From Epiperipatus broadwayi (lineage: Eukaryota; Onychophora; Udeonychophora; Euonychophora; Peripatidae): 64,000 bases of DNA. The notes beneath the pieces are model-generated. The model saw only the letters and a list, made by a program, of their open reading frames with translations. It did no database searches and had not been told where the DNA came from. Position 1 is the stretch's first letter. The number at the start of each line of letters is the position of its first letter. Location: NCBI GenBank assembly GCA_028023455.1, contig JAQFVV010000050.1, positions 1,880,411 through 1,944,410 on the forward strand. Direction: 5' to 3'. Of the stretch, positions 11,175-23,690 are shown piece by piece. The translations under genes and the position numbers were made by a program.

Positions 11175-11860
11175 GGTCTGTGAAAACAGTAGCAATCTTT
11201 CCATATAGCAATGCCACACAGTGCGAGCCTTAGTAATCAATAAATGCAAGTTGGTTTATGCATAAAATCTCTACCTAGTGCCTGCTCATGCAATATCCTT
11301 TCTAGTTTGTGGCTTTTATCAGTAATAACTCTTGGATCTGAGAGCACTGCATCTAGAACTTAGGATTAACACAACTCTCTATCATCCGTCTTTTACCTAT
11401 TTAGTTAAATATAAAACTATGAGTCCAAGATGACGCACAATAACGTTTTCAATACAAGTTCATTCACTTGAATAGTCATATAGATCTGAATCCAGTTCAA
11501 TATCTATACATTTTGGTGGTTTGGGTTTTTTAAAATCCACAGTCACCATCACCCTATGGGCAGGATTAGTATAAAATTAATAAATCATCACCTGATCACC
11601 ATTCCATGTGCCTACACAAGCTGTTAAAACAGCAGCAAACTCTCCATAAACTAGAAACCAGTCTGGAATATCGGATGAACAGGCGCTAGAGAGGGATTTT
11701 ATCCACAAATATTTTTGCATCCATAGATTGTTAGGGCTTGCATTGCATGGCACGATTGTTTAGAGAGCTTGTTACTGTTTTAACAGCTTGTCTAAGCATA
11801 GGAAATGGGCCATGTGATGATTTAGTGATTTAGAAATGGTCTGCTGATCTAATGGTTATA
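11175..11860. repeat. Family A repeat, old inverted pair
   Basis: The left, minus-strand copy (11175-11480) keeps the order GTGCC..CTCATGCAATATCC..CTAGTTTGTGGC..TTATCAG. The right, plus-strand copy (about 11625-11860) keeps CTAGAAACCAGTCTGG and the AACAGCTTGTCTAAGCATAGG end. Both ribozyme cores are mutated beyond function. Confidence 0.75.
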
Positions 11861-12894
11861 CAATAAAATGAAGATTCTATAATAGAGGCCACTCAATATA
11901 CCATTTTGTGCTTAAATCTACATCATGAATTTATCTGATATTTAGAGCACATCAATATACAAAATAAAACATCAAGTATCACTAAAATTGCAGTGTACAC
12001 TTTTTAATCCACTGAATAGAAAGCAGATGAGGGTAAGGCAACTATATCACATTAATAACCAAAAGTGATATCAATCTATAAAGAAAATAAATGTAAAATT
12101 TTCATCACCCACATACGCCATATTGACTTTTACACATTCAGTTGGAAAACGCAGTTTTTGTTTAACATTAGATTACATAATAACAACATATCATATAAAG
12201 AATGAAATTAACCTTCCATACTGATAAAATGAAATCATTATTATAAAAAATAACCATTTTGAAAGTTATAGATTTTAAATTTATTCACAAATGGTTCATT
12301 TTCATTTGTAAGTTTTAACTAAAATATTTACTTTTCAATTATTTTACATAAAATTTAGACTAAAATGGCATATAATTGTGCTTACAAATTATTACTACCA
12401 ACAGATTTTTTTTTCCTGTAAAAATAAAGCATTTAGGTTTTTCCATTTTTAAAACAAGTCCTAGATTAAAAAAAAAAATCCATTTAGAAAGATCTATCTT
12501 CCTTTCCGTATTGAATTGAATCACATATTAAAAATTATAATAAATTAATTAATTCATTAATAAGAATTTTATTAATAAGTCTTCCCCCTTTTTCTCTCCA
12601 AAGTAGTTCATTTATTTTGCTATGTAAAATATTCCATACATCTTATTCTCTTCAAATGTTGCTTTATTATATGAAGCATGTACTTTTCCATCCTACTTAC
12701 ATTAGATTGTAATCGCTCTTCTATGTTTTGATCATATTTCTTGATCATTTTCAATGATCACTTAGGAGTGATCATTTTCAATGACCACTCATATAATATA
12801 TACATGCATATTTATAAAATATATTGTATATGACATGTTATAAGAAAATATCACAATGTATACATCTAACTGACAATAGATAGAAAACATTCAA
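11861..12894. other. Anonymous AT-rich sequence
   Basis: Contains a small palindromic cluster of TGATCATTTTCAATGATCAC near 12733-12790. No gene found. Confidence 0.5.
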
Positions 12895-14191
12895 ATCACC
12901 CTTCACATGTGATGTGATGGGATACACAGTGTTCTCCTTAAACGAAGTCAGGAATCTCTCGACAACTATGCCCAGACAAACCTGTTAGCCACTTTTTCCT
13001 TCCCTTTCCATTCCCCACCCTAAGTTTTCCCATAATCTACTCCACCCCATTTCCACAACATAATCTTTGTCAATTCTTTGATAAAAATGTCCCAAACCCA
13101 GAATAAAAAACCAATAACCCACTTTCTATATAATCACTTTGTTCATATTTATTCTTCCATAACTTCATTGCTTGTACCCTTTCTGCTTACAAGCATTTAT
13201 ATTCAATTAAAAAATGCCTAATATTTTCTATGCCTTCCTTACACAATTTGCAGACTAAATCACCCATATTTTTCCATTTACATGTATATTCTCTTGTTGC
13301 TAAATATCCCATTCAAGCCTTAAACAATAGACTACTTTCCTTGCTATTATCATAAATTAACTCATACCCGATATTCTATGTATTTCTATATATATTTAAA
13401 CTCTTTTTACTCTCCAGACTAGTTCTCCATCTCTTTAACTCCCTATTCTTTATTAATGCACCTATTCTTTTATCCCATTCCTTACCACTATAACACTCAA
13501 CAACCTTCATAACACAATCATCCCACCTTTTGTAAAAGTATACTGATATAAATTCTTTATCCAAATCTTTTGCATACTGTATTACCTTTCTGACCCACAT
13601 TGTTGCCTGCCCTTTACACATAACCCAATTAAATATTAGTTTAGCTATTCTTTTATTATCCATAAACTGTAACCTACCAAACATTTTCATTTTACTTTTT
13701 GCAACTTTCATATAAAAACTTGACCATTCCATTTCTCCTTGAATTGTCTCCATTGCTGTCCACACATCTGCATCCAATGTATGCCTTCCTACTTCCATTT
13801 GTACTTTTTTTAAATAATCTAATACCTCTTTACTAACACATAACACATCAGTGCCATATGTTAACCCTGCTACTGCACCTCCATTCCATACAATTCTAGC
13901 TACATCATATTTATTATATGAAAACACTGTTAATTTCTTTATCAATCCCTTTCTTTTCTTTGCTCCATTTATCAATTTTTTCTCCCATTCATCCAAGCAA
14001 TTTTTCTGATTATGTAAGATGATTCCCAAATAACTATATCTATTTACCACACTTAACTTTATATCCCCTAATAAAAATTCTACATCTTCTCTTTCCCCAA
14101 TATTAACCATCATTAAATTTGATTTTTCTTCACTAAATTTAATCCCCATCTCTTTACCCACCCTTGCACATGTTCTCAGCATAACTTCCAC
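12895..14191 (-). pseudogene. 5'-truncated LINE (RT thumb to C-terminal zinc motif)
   Basis: The best preserved part is an open 271-residue frame at 14191-13376. Its first 60 residues carry the end of the reverse transcriptase domain: a motif D-like GIKFSEEKSNLMMVN and then YSYLGIIL. The catalytic FADD block, which should lie just upstream, is missing, so the copy is 5'-truncated at that point. After the frame stops, the minus strand continues to about 12895 with shifted frames. It contains GDLVCKLCKEGIENIRHF, which in the copy at 27.6 kb is a C-x2-C-x8-H-x4-C motif typical of LINE C-termini. Copies with the same 3' end (a CTGAGAGATTCCTGACTTC-like block) lie at 15.2, 18.8, 25, 27.4 and 39.5 kb. 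I do not assign the clade. No endonuclease domain is present. Confidence 0.75.
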
Positions 14192-14480
14192 ATCACAATG
14201 TTAAGATATTTCAATAACGCCCTCTGTGAATATATCTAGAGCATTGCTGGAATAACTTTGTGAACAGTGATTTGAATGTTTTCTATCTATTTTCAGCTAG
14301 TGGTATGCATTATGATACTTTCTTATATATTTACATTGGGGGGGGGGGTAGCAAAGTTTTAAAATGGCTAACATTCTAGCTGTATTAATATATTGGACTA
14401 TTTTCGTCATCTAATATTAAATATTTATCTTTTGAAAAATTTAATTATTTAAATTTTCCAATTACATTCTACTGAAATAG
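14192..14480. other. Spacer inside a larger inverted arrangement
   Basis: Starts with CACAATGTTAAGATATT, which recurs inverted at about 15163-15177 next to another LINE copy. Holds an eleven-G run at about 14338-14348. No gene found. Confidence 0.5.
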
Positions 14481-14935
14481 CACATCAGTTAGTATATGCA
14501 CACTGTTTCTAGAAGTAATATTTTCTCTTCTTCAGGTGTTGCTGGCCTGACCAGTGACAGAACTAGCAGGGGAATCGAACCTGGATTTTTAGATTCTTTA
14601 ATATTGAATTTTAAATTAATGTGCTAAACAACTGAGCAATCTTTACAAAAGCAACAGTCAGTAGAAATTTCATATACTTATCTATGACATTCAATAATCT
14701 AAGGGTCCATGTTCAATTTCCATGCTAGTATGTCACTGGTCAGGCCAGAAACATCTGAAGAAAAGAGAATAATACCTCTTGAAATGTTGAGCATATACTA
14801 ACATGTGTGCTACCACTAACAGTTGAATGGAATTGGAAACTTTAAATAAAGTTGAATTTTTCTAAAGACATTCAATACTTAATGTTAGGTGATGAAAATA
14901 GTCCAATATGTAAATAGAATTAAAATCCCGTCATC
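14481..14935. repeat. Family F repeats, inverted pair
   Basis: A minus-strand copy (about 14655-14400) reads GATTGCTCAGTTGTTTAG, GGTTCGATTCCCC, GGCCAGCAACACCTGAAGA and then AGAAACAGTG. A plus-strand copy (about 14660-14935) reads GGTCAGGCCAGAAACATCTG and TTGAAATGTTGAGC. Both end with TATTGGACTATTTTC or its inverse. The tRNA-like head is clear in the minus copy. The hammerhead-like core is mutated in both. Confidence 0.65.
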
Positions 14936-15179
14936 ACAAACCTTCAGAAAAAACTAATGTTCTAGTCTTTCTTTGCATATGTAACTTACACATATTTGTT
15001 TACTAGCTATTCAAGAGCATTGATAATTTAATTTCACACTCTTTGTTTGAATTGGTCTGAATTTCAATACCTGACATCATATGCAGCAATGGACTGAAAG
15101 GGGTATCCTTTTGAGTTTAGCTAGTTGAGGTTCAGACTTTACATTTATTCACAGAGAGCACTGCTATAATATCTTAACA
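14936..15179. other. Spacer between family F and LINE copies
   Basis: No gene. Its right end (TATCTTAACATTGTGAT) is the inverse of the sequence bordering the LINE at 14192, making the whole 12.9-15.7 kb block an imperfect inverted arrangement. Confidence 0.5.
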
Positions 15180-15690
15180 TTGTGATATAGATGTAAATGG
15201 AACATTGGGTGCGAGTTAATTTTATGATAATAGTAAGGAAAGTAACTTATTGTTTAAGGCTTGAATGGGATCTTTAGCAACAAGAGAATATACATGTAAA
15301 TGGAAAAATATGGGTGATGTAGTCTGCAAATTATGTAAGGAAGATATAGAAAACATTAGGCATCTGTTGGTTGGATGTAAAGGGTACAAATAAAGAAGCT
15401 ATGGGAGAATAAATATGAACAAAGTGATTATACAGAAAGTGGGTTATTGTTTTTTTATGCTGGGTTTGGGAAAAGATAAGGGGGATTTAAACATAAAGGC
15501 CATAGAGTTGACAAATATTATGTTGTGGAAATGGGATGGAGCAAATTATGGGAAAGTTTAGGGTGGGGAATGGAAGGGGAAGGTAAAGTGGCTAACAGGT
15601 TTCTTTGGGCATAGTTGCTGAGAGATTACTGACTCCATTTAAGGAGAAGTCATGGTACATCACATCACATGTAAAGGGTGATTTGAATGT
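15180..15690 (+). pseudogene. LINE 3' fragment
   Basis: This is the same lineage as 12895-14191. Plus-strand reading gives VCKLCKEDIENIRHLLVGCK, the zinc-like motif, followed by WENKYEQSDYTESG-like sequence with frameshifts. It ends with the shared CATAGTTGCTGAGAGATTAC block. It lacks all of the reverse transcriptase. Confidence 0.65.
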
Positions 15691-16009
15691 TGACCTGTTA
15701 TAAATATATTTGCATATATTTCATAAATATGATCCTTGAAAATGATTTTAAAAGATAGGCTAATCCTAGGAGAGTTTATAATGTAATGTAAATAAAATGG
15801 AAAAATAAACGGTTCTATAGAATAAAGCAATATTATAAAAAAAAATTTCTACCAGATTATTTCCAAAATGTATCCACTTAAATTTTTATGATTGATTTTG
15901 TTTTCAATGCTTATTGAAAAATGAAGTTATTAGAATTAAATTTCTGAATCGCTGATATAAAGCAGAAAGAGATAAGCAATTTTCAAAAAGAAATCATAAT
16001 ATTCAATAA
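15691..16009. other. Anonymous AT-rich sequence
   Basis: Nothing recognised. Confidence 0.5.
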
Positions 16010-16690
16010 GTACTTTAATACACTGTACAGTCTTACACACACCTGCACATATATATTGTAATATATAAGGGATTCGAATTCAGACTTTCACACTATCCTA
16101 AATTCTCCATGCTATCTCATACTGTTAATCCACCTGATCACACATGTTGAAAAGAAAAATAATCACCTATATATGTATTTCATGCTAAACCAGCAATCAT
16201 CAGTTGTTCCAAATTACTATATCTACACATATATACAATCAGTGCTCAGCTTTATATTAAGATAGCCAATCTTTATACTTTAATGGACAGGCTTCAAACT
16301 ATTCCAATTCACAAACTCTTCAGCCATCCATTTCATTGAAAATCTAATGATGGAATGTTCAAAGTAATGTGGGCTTTGAACATTCCATCATCAGATTTTT
16401 CAATGAAATGAATGGCTGAAGAGTTGGGGGCTGGAGTAGTTTGAAGCATGTCCATTAAAGTATGAAGATTGGCTACCTTAATATAAAGCTGAGCACTGTT
16501 TACATATATGTGTGGAGATAGTAATCTGGACCAAGAGATGATTGCTGGTTTAGCATAAAATACTTATATTTGGTGATTATTTATCTTTTTAACATTGTGT
16601 GTAATCAGATGGATCAGCAATATGAGATGGTATGGAGAGTTGAGGGTTGTGTGAAAGTCTGATTTTGAATCACTTATATATAATAGTCAC
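16010..16690. repeat. Family B element, full inverted pair
   Basis: This is the most complete copy of the family. Each arm of about 330 bp runs from a tRNA-like end (GGGATTCGAATTC on the left) through a hammerhead-like motif to a shared centre GATGGAATGTTCAAAG / CTTTGAACATTCCATC at about 16345-16393. On the minus strand the left motif keeps CTGATGA (16203-16197) and GAAA (16181-16178) with stem II TGCT/AGCA. The right motif (about 16524-16566) has CTGATGA mutated to GAGATGA. In this family the hammerhead-like motif precedes the tRNA-like segment. Confidence 0.75.
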
Positions 16691-16904
16691 TAAAATAATT
16701 TAAATATGAATACATTTGTTTATATTAGAACTCCTTTTATAATAACTGTATGAAAGTGCAACCACAGTCAATTTGATGCAAAGATGTTAAATTTCTTGTA
16801 CTTACATCTTGAACTAGTAATAAGTTCAGATAAATATATTAATGATTATTACTAATTATTTATTAATCATGGCCCAAATAAAAATCTTAAGCCAGGTAAA
16901 ATTA

Positions 16905-17955
16905 CACACAGGCAAATTCTCCATATAGTTGTGCCACTCAGTGCAAGCCAGAGTAATCAATGGATGCAAGAAGGTTTGTGCATAAAATCCCTATATAATG
17001 CCTACTCATTCAATATCCCCAGACTAGTTTCTAGATTGTGACATTCATCAAAAAAGTAGCCTTGGATCTGAGAGCATTGCACCTAGATCTTAGGATCTAA
17101 TGCAACCCTCCAGCAGCAATCTTATTAGCTAACTATAATTCTTTGAGTCCAAAACACAATAACATTTCAAGTCAAGCTCATTAGCTTGTACCCTCATATA
17201 GATCTGAACTCAGTTCAACATCATTACATTCTGGTGTCTTTGGTTCTTTAATAACCACATTTACAATAATCCTATTGGGCAGGATTGGTATTGCAGTGCT
17301 CTCCGATCCAAGTCTTCTTACTGATGAAGGCCACAAGCTAAGAATTAGTCTAGGAGTATTGGATGAGTAGGCACTAGATAAGGATTTTATGCACAATTCT
17401 TCTTGCATGCATTGATTACTGTTTTGCATTGATGGTGCTTCTGTATGGAGAGTTTGGCCTCTGTGTAAACAGCTTGTATAAGCATAAAGAATGGTGATCA
17501 TGTGATGTTTAGTTGGTCAATAACAATAGGAATATAGTGACTATGGTTATTAAAGAATCAAAGACACCAAAATATATGGATGCTGAACTGAGTTCAGATC
17601 TATATGACTATACAAACTAATGAGATTGAATTGAAAACATTATTTTGTTTTCATTTTGAATTCAAAGCTTTATAGTTAGCTAATAAGGTAAAAGGTAGCT
17701 GCTGGTGAGTTGCATTAGATCCTAAGACTTAAGTGCAGTGGTCTCAGATCCAAGCTCTCATTAGAAAGCCACAAGCTAGAAACTAATTTGGGAATATTGA
17801 ATGAGCAGGCACTAGGAGGGATTTTAACACAAACCTTCTTGCATCCATTTATTACTCCGAATTGCATTGAGTGATACTACTGTATGGCGAGTTTAGACTG
17901 TGTGTAAGCAGCATGTGTAAGGATAAAGAATCATGTGAAGTTTAATACTTTATAT
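16905..17955. repeat. Family A cluster: one inverted and two tandem copies
   Basis: A minus-strand copy (about 16905-17190) is followed by two plus-strand copies whose ribozyme cores lie about 437 bp apart (GAAAC-equivalent positions near 17342 and 17779). The unit between the cores includes the TACATTCTGGTGTCTTTGGT-type inner block and the AACAGCTTGTATAAGCATA end. The same minus-plus-plus layout occurs at 42.6-43.5 kb. The open frame at 17181-17501 is a by-product of this repeat. Confidence 0.8.
17306..17364 (+). ncRNA. Hammerhead ribozyme-like motif (family A, mutated core)
   Basis: Outer helix ATCCAA/TTGGAT (17306-17311 with 17359-17364) and CTGATGA (17321-17327) are intact. The GAAAC block has become AGAATT, so this copy should be inactive. 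Inner stem I still pairs after changes on both strands (CTTCTTA with TAGGAGT), which is useful covariation evidence for the fold. Confidence 0.5.
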
Positions 17956-18530
17956 CATTTATATTATATACCTGTTCATATATAGAGGTATAAATTTATT
18001 CTTTTTCTAGCAGGTAAGGAAATGTGTCATCACACCGCAACTTCTAAATTTTAACTAAAAAGTTTCATGTTTTAAGCTGACCACCATTTCTTCTTTCTCA
18101 TTGCTCAAACAGCCATTTTTATTTTGCAATGAGATATTATTCTTTTTTTTTTTTTTCCAATTTTAACAAATAATAATTTATTCATCATTAAATATTTACA
18201 ATTTTTAAAAATAAGAATTAATCTAAAAAACAATATATTATTTTCGCAAATAAAGATAAAAGAACAAATAAACAATCAAACAAAACATTTTCTTCTGATG
18301 CTTCAGGCCAAAAAATGTGTTTCAATGGAAAAAAAAAAACCCAGTAAATTTCAATCAGTAAATTAACGTTTGTAAAGAATTGTTCACACAATGAAATTAT
18401 TTTTTGAAATATTATAATTCTACTTATACTTACATAAAACAATGATAAATAATAATGAATGGGGGGGGGGATATCTTAATTAACAGTATGCATTTCTTAT
18501 TTAACAATAGGCTTTTCACTTTGATTATTT
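17956..18530. other. Anonymous AT-rich sequence with a G-run
   Basis: Includes a run of ten G at about 18462-18471. No gene found. Confidence 0.5.
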
Positions 18531-18772
18531 TTATACTGAGAGTAAAAGAAAATTTAAATATACATAGAAATAAATATGCGGGATTCGAACTACGTCTTTC
18601 ACACGACCCACTACTCTCGCTGCTATCTCATATTGCTGACCCACCTGATCACACACAGGGTCAGCAATATGAGATGGCAGTGAGAGTAGTGGGTCGTGTG
18701 AAAGTCTGAGTTCGAATCCCGCATATATTACATATACAAATGCAGGTTTAAGCCTGTGCAATGTATTAATAG
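18531..18772. repeat. Family B short palindrome with tRNA-like ends
   Basis: The two arms, GCGGGATTCGAACTACGTC on the left and GAGTTCGAATCCCGC on the right, form a nearly perfect hairpin of about 65 bp around ACACAGG. The right arm shows the cleanest tRNA-like B-box of the family (AGTTCGAATCC) after GGTCAGCAATATGAGATGG. The ribozyme segment is absent. The open frames over this repeat on both strands simply read the palindrome. Confidence 0.8.
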
Positions 18773-19245
18773 AAGTAAATAGAATAGTGAGTCTGAATTA
18801 ATTTATGATAATAGGAAGGAAAATAGTTTACTGTTTAAGGCTCAAACAGTACCGTTAGCTACAAGGGAATATATGCACAAATGGAGAAATGTGGGTGATT
18901 TAGTCTGCAAGTTATAATTAGGCATCAGTTAATTGAATGTAAACGCTTATAAGCAGAAAGGGTGCAAATAATGAAACTGTGTGAGAATGAATATAAACAA
19001 AGTGATTATACAGAAAGTGGGTTTTTTGTTTTTATGTTGGGTTTTTTTTTTTAAAAAAAGGGGGGGATTTAGATATAAAGGCCATAAAGTGTAGAAAGAT
19101 AATGTTGTGGAAATGGATTGGAATAGGTTAGAGAAGAATGTGGGGAAAACTTAGGGTGAATAATGGAAAGCAAGGTAAGGTGGATAACAGGTACAGTGGA
19201 TATTCCTGACTTCAATAAAGGAAAACCCATAGTGCATCGCATTGC
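18773..19245 (+). pseudogene. LINE 3' fragment
   Basis: Same lineage as 12895-14191 and directly adjoining the family B palindrome. It is recognisable from the TTTATGATAATAGGAAGG start, the degenerate zinc-motif region and the GATTATACAGAAAGTGGG block, ending near 19242 before a poly(A) run. Frames are heavily broken. Confidence 0.6.
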
Positions 19246-19539
19246 TAAAAAAAAAAAAAAGTAATATTTTTAAATAAAAACTAAGCGAATACATCACATA
19301 TTTACTGAAAATCATAAAAAAAAAATAAAAAAAATTATGTGTAAAGGGGTATTTTTCATTTTCTAAAAAGTCAAAATAATTTGCAAAAAAAAATGCAAAT
19401 CCCTATTATAATGAACACCTTTTCATATCACTACAATCTTCTTAAATTGAAAAGATGTTGACTAGACATTTATTTAGAACTAATATCTATCAAACCAAAT
19501 TTAGTTCTTAATAATTTTTATTAGCCATTTATTAGACTA
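19246..19539. other. Anonymous AT-rich sequence
   Basis: A-rich, no feature supported. Confidence 0.5.
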
Positions 19540-19935
19540 GAGATTATCCACTTAATGAATACTATTTCTGAAACGTAATTTTCACTGCACCACTCTCAAG
19601 AAAGGTAGGTATTGGTTTCTATCCACTTATAAAACTTTGTGGATGGCTATAATCAAAAACATATGACCAAAGATGTGAAAAATATATGATCCTCAAGATG
19701 CACATTATGTGCTGAAACAGCACTCAAGTTAGTTCAGATCAAAATCTCTTATACATATCTTGATTATTGTTTAGTATATATAGATAGGGAATTACCACAG
19801 TTTGAATACTAAGTTTCAAACTTTCTGCCCTTACAACTTTGACACAAACTACTTGATGAAAATACATGAATAAGTTTTATTAATCATTTATTAGATTAGA
19901 GATTATCCACTTAATGAGTAATATTATTCATTAAA
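19540..19935 (-). repeat. Family C repeat
   Basis: On the minus strand this carries GAGTGCTGTTTCAGCAC followed by ATAATGTGCATCTTGAGG, a decayed relative of the family B hammerhead-like core. Then come the CACATCTTTGGTCATATG and AAAGTTTTATAAGTGGATAG blocks shared with 30.2-30.9 kb. The TTATTAGATTAGAGATTATCC end occurs twice (about 19530 and 19890). Confidence 0.55.
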
Positions 19936-20719
19936 TTTAGGTCCTACTTTCCCCCATTAATAATGAAATAATGTAAAATGACCTCTGCAGATATAGGAAA
20001 ATGAAACAATCTCATTGCAACATTATATAACATTAGCATATCAAAAAACATTGAGCTATTAAGTGCGTAAGTTTAAGTACATCTTTTTTTTTTCAGCAAA
20101 AATTCAAATATTTCATATATGGAGTTCACTAATTAGATATCTCCCTGCTACATCTCCATGTTAAATCCTTGCTCTAACACCTGGGTGACTTTAAAATATT
20201 GATATTACTTCTCTAGCAATGTTAATACTACTATATATTCCACAAAATGGTATAATCTCTGAAGTACCTATTTAGTAATCAATGCTTCATATATTAATTA
20301 AAATAAAAGTTAACTTTATATCAATATAGATAAATAAGTTACTTCTCTTTAATCATACTCACTCAAACACCCTTTTTCAATCACTTAAATGTAAAGTGAA
20401 ACAAAGATTAAAGAGCATGTGGGAAGTATTATTTATAACCAGATGCTATTTCTGTTGTCATAAGTTGCATACTGTCCAATTACAAATAATTGTTAAAACT
20501 ATTAAGTAATTAATATTTATTACTAAAATAGATGATTGCAGGTTAGCTATTGAAGGAAAAAACTTTAATGTTGGAAAATTTGTCAACTACCTTAAAACGT
20601 TACAGATATTTTTTGGTTTTAATGTGTGGTGGAGAATGCCTATGCTAAAGGCTTTAATATTTCCAAAAACTTTTAAAAAATTATATTAACAGAAGTTTTT
20701 TTTTTTTAATTTTGTGATG
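19936..20719. other. Anonymous AT-rich sequence
   Basis: Nothing recognised. Confidence 0.5.
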
Positions 20720-21150
20720 GTGGCTAATTTTCTAGATGCATTCACCTATTAGTAATAACATACTAGTATTAGTATAGAACACAACATTTCTGGTAATATT
20801 ATTCTCTTATTTTCTAATACTACCAACTCCTCTAGTGACAGTGATAGCAGATGTATTAAATGATTGATCTTTATATTTAAAGAATATACTCTAAATGATT
20901 ATACTTTTGGGAGAATGATCCAGTTGGTTATAACATAGTTTTAAATCTATTATTCATGAATCCAAAGGTCATGGATTCGAATCTGGCACTAGCTATTCCA
21001 TTAATCAGGCCAGCAACACTTGATGAAGAGCAAATAAGATTACTAAAGGTTATGTCCCTTGTGTCTTATTATTATCAGTTGAATATATTTAGGAAAATAT
21101 AAATAAAATTTGAATGCTAAACAAGCATTTAACATTAATAATCCAACTAT
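20720..21150. repeat. Family F repeats, inverted pair
   Basis: A decayed minus copy (20720-20880) is followed by a plus copy (20930-21150). The plus copy shows ATGATCCAGTTGGTTATAAC, GGATTCGAATCTGGC, then GGCCAGCAACACTTGATGAA and AGAG, so both the tRNA-like head and the CTGATGA-like block are legible. The GAAAC block has drifted. Confidence 0.55.
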
Positions 21151-21589
21151 ATGATAAAAATAGTCCAACATAAAAATTATATATTACACAAGTTATACTA
21201 ACAACAAAGATTCTACTTTCACTTGTATAAACTCTTGGGTCATGTGAAAAAGTTACTGATGGGCTCCACAGATGGCAGATAATGGAATGACTTTCAAATA
21301 TAGGATTTACTGTGACTAAATAAATGGGTCCTGACTAAAAGTACTTCCTGCTGCATTGCTGGATTTGTTCATCGAAGGATAGGTATTAATTTTGATACAA
21401 ACAGTTTTTGCTCTCCTTTTCTTTTTTCAGTCACTTAAGTAAGTGTAAGTCAATCATTAGGAGCCTCTAAAGCTATCAAATATCTGCTTCTAATAGCTGT
21501 GATAATGGAGTTGTGTGCTTATGTAAGCATACTTTTATGTGCAACATTTAAAGATTTTGTGATAAAAAAAATTCATCAGAAAGTTTTAA

Positions 21590-21735
21590 TTTGGATGATT
21601 ATCAATTCAAGAATGTTATCTCTCCAAGTTCAATCCACCTTCTCCAATCTTTAGTCTCTTCTCTGCAGCGTCCCTGCATACTTTCATATTTCATCAATTT
21701 ATCTCACATGTGGTCTCTTTCTGGGTCTTTTACAA
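21590..21735 (-). pseudogene. RTE-like LINE C-terminal fragment
   Basis: The minus strand reads the C-terminal tail of the RTE-like lineage. It starts from AGATTGTAAAAGACCCAGAA and ends in a decayed version of the tail that at 38289-38429 is intact. The open plus-strand frame here is antisense and not meaningful. Confidence 0.5.
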
Positions 21736-23279
21736 TCTACTTGAGAATGTATATCAATGTAAATACCTTGAAACTTTTATAAATAGAAACCTAGATTTTG
21801 GTGATGGTGCTCATGTCAAATGTGCTGATGTGACTTTTAACAGATTGAAAACATATGACACTTTATTGCATGAAAATAACTACAACAACTAAATTAGCTA
21901 TATATTGAGCAGTTATTTTAACCAATTCATTATGGAAGTAAGATATGGACATGCTATCAATGCGGCTTAAAAATAATAGAAGGTTTTAGTTTAAGAATAC
22001 TTTTAAAATATATATTATAAAATTCTTTTCAACTTTTTGGGTATGATATAATAGAATTCACTATGGTAAAATCATATCTTCATTAGATTGGATATATGAA
22101 ATGGATTAACAACATAAATCTTTCTAAAACAATGTCTGAGATACTTGCCAGGGAAGATGATGAATCGAATCTGGGGTGGTCGTGGAATAACTCTATGTGA
22201 GATTATCAGATGACCATTTGTTTTGAATAAAGGTTTAATTCTTATGTGTGGTTTATTCCTTGGGTTAATTAAGCATTTTGTTACATGCTTTGCTCATCTG
22301 AGTTGAATGTCTTAAAATCTCATTTTGGTACAGTGATACAAGTCAATCTCTTTGAGTTTAGGATAACTAGTTAATTGCCTGCAGACTTTTTGTCTTAATA
22401 GTGGAATATATCAAATTCTTTGGGTTTTGGTATACAAAACTGTAACATATTTATCATTTATTTAATTACTTGTATAAATTGTAAATATTTATTGTGTTAA
22501 TAAAGATTTTTTAACAGTGATTTATGGGCAATGTGATATGGTTTTCATGGGAAATATAGATTCCACTTTCATAATAAAGTTTATCTAAAAGACATTATAA
22601 AGAAATGCAATGTAGATTGTTTTCACTGGGAATATATGGAATAAATTGGAATACATTGGCCAGTTCAATTAGACATGTTGAAGTATTTAAAAAAATAGTT
22701 TTTGTTGAAAAAATTAAAAAAAGGCACCCCAAAATGTCAAACAAATAGAAATATGGACCAGCATGTAAACATATTTGGGGTTCACATATTGATTGTACAT
22801 CATCGCAAAATCCATTTCTAGATTTGTTTTTTTAATCTTTTTCTTTTGGAGTTGATACTAATTTACAAATGATCACTGATAATGATGGTGATGATGCTGT
22901 AAAAATTACAAGAAAACCTGCATTTTGCAAAAATAGCTTTATAAAAAAAATCAATAAAACATGTATATGAAGGATAGATAAGTCTGAACACTATAAAAGA
23001 AAATACAGAAATTATTCAAAGTCTAAGAAATAAATGAATAAACAACTAAATAACAAAAAAAGATATTATAATATAGTTAAAAGATTTTTTTAAACCATCC
23101 TTCTCCTCCACTCAACAGGAATACTCACACCCATAAAATAATTTATGTTCATAAAATTTTATATTATATAAACATTCAAATCCCTTATTATAAATAATAA
23201 TAATAATAATTACAATTTATCAAAAAAAGTGTTTTGTAAAGAATTCTATATTTAGTCAGCATTTTGCACATTTAACAAG
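21736..23279. other. Anonymous AT-rich sequence
   Basis: No confirmed gene. A plus-strand frame near 22594-22745 has some protein-like composition (CRLFSLGIYGINWNTLASSI) but is only about 50 residues and matches nothing I know. An (AAT)n tract lies near 23203-23220. Confidence 0.45.
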
Positions 23280-23690
23280 AAGAGATTATAAATTTATAAA
23301 GCATTTAACTTGTTGAGCATGCTTTCGATGCTTATTGTCAGATTAATATCTCCATTAATGTTGGCAGGATATTGTATAGTTTGGCTTTTAAGGCTGTGAT
23401 GATGTTATATTGCTAAGGTTATTAATATATGGTGTATCTGACTTTAGTTTAGTCCCACATGGCTATTTAAATTAGATAGCTGGGTTTGAATACATATAGA
23501 TATCTGAAAATTTCTATAAATGCCAGACTTGAGTTTGTATTTTAGATCTAGTGTTTGAATATCATAGGGTCTCACCAATGAGTGTCATTAGCTTGAAACT
23601 GGTTTGATGATAAGGATAATTCTAGATTGAGATTTAAAATGCTTTCTCTTGTGGCATTTATTGAAAAAGCTCTATTAGCATGTTCATTAT
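23280..23690 (+). repeat. Family E repeat
   Basis: Homologous to the minus strand of 50060-50655: both share TGATGTTATATTGCTAAG, TAGATAGCTGGGTTTGA-like, TTTTAGATCTAGTGTTTGAA-like and AAATGCTTTCTCTTG blocks in the same order. Here the ribozyme-like core is decayed (CAATGAGTGTCATTAGCTTG then AAACTGG). Confidence 0.6.

Noticed and set aside
17181-17501. A 106-residue ORF on the minus strand
   Set aside because: It lies entirely inside a family A copy, and the other copies do not keep it open.
18531-18761. Two opposite ORFs with the same AGFELRLSHDPLLSL peptide
   Set aside because: The identical peptide on both strands comes from the palindrome of family B, not from genes.
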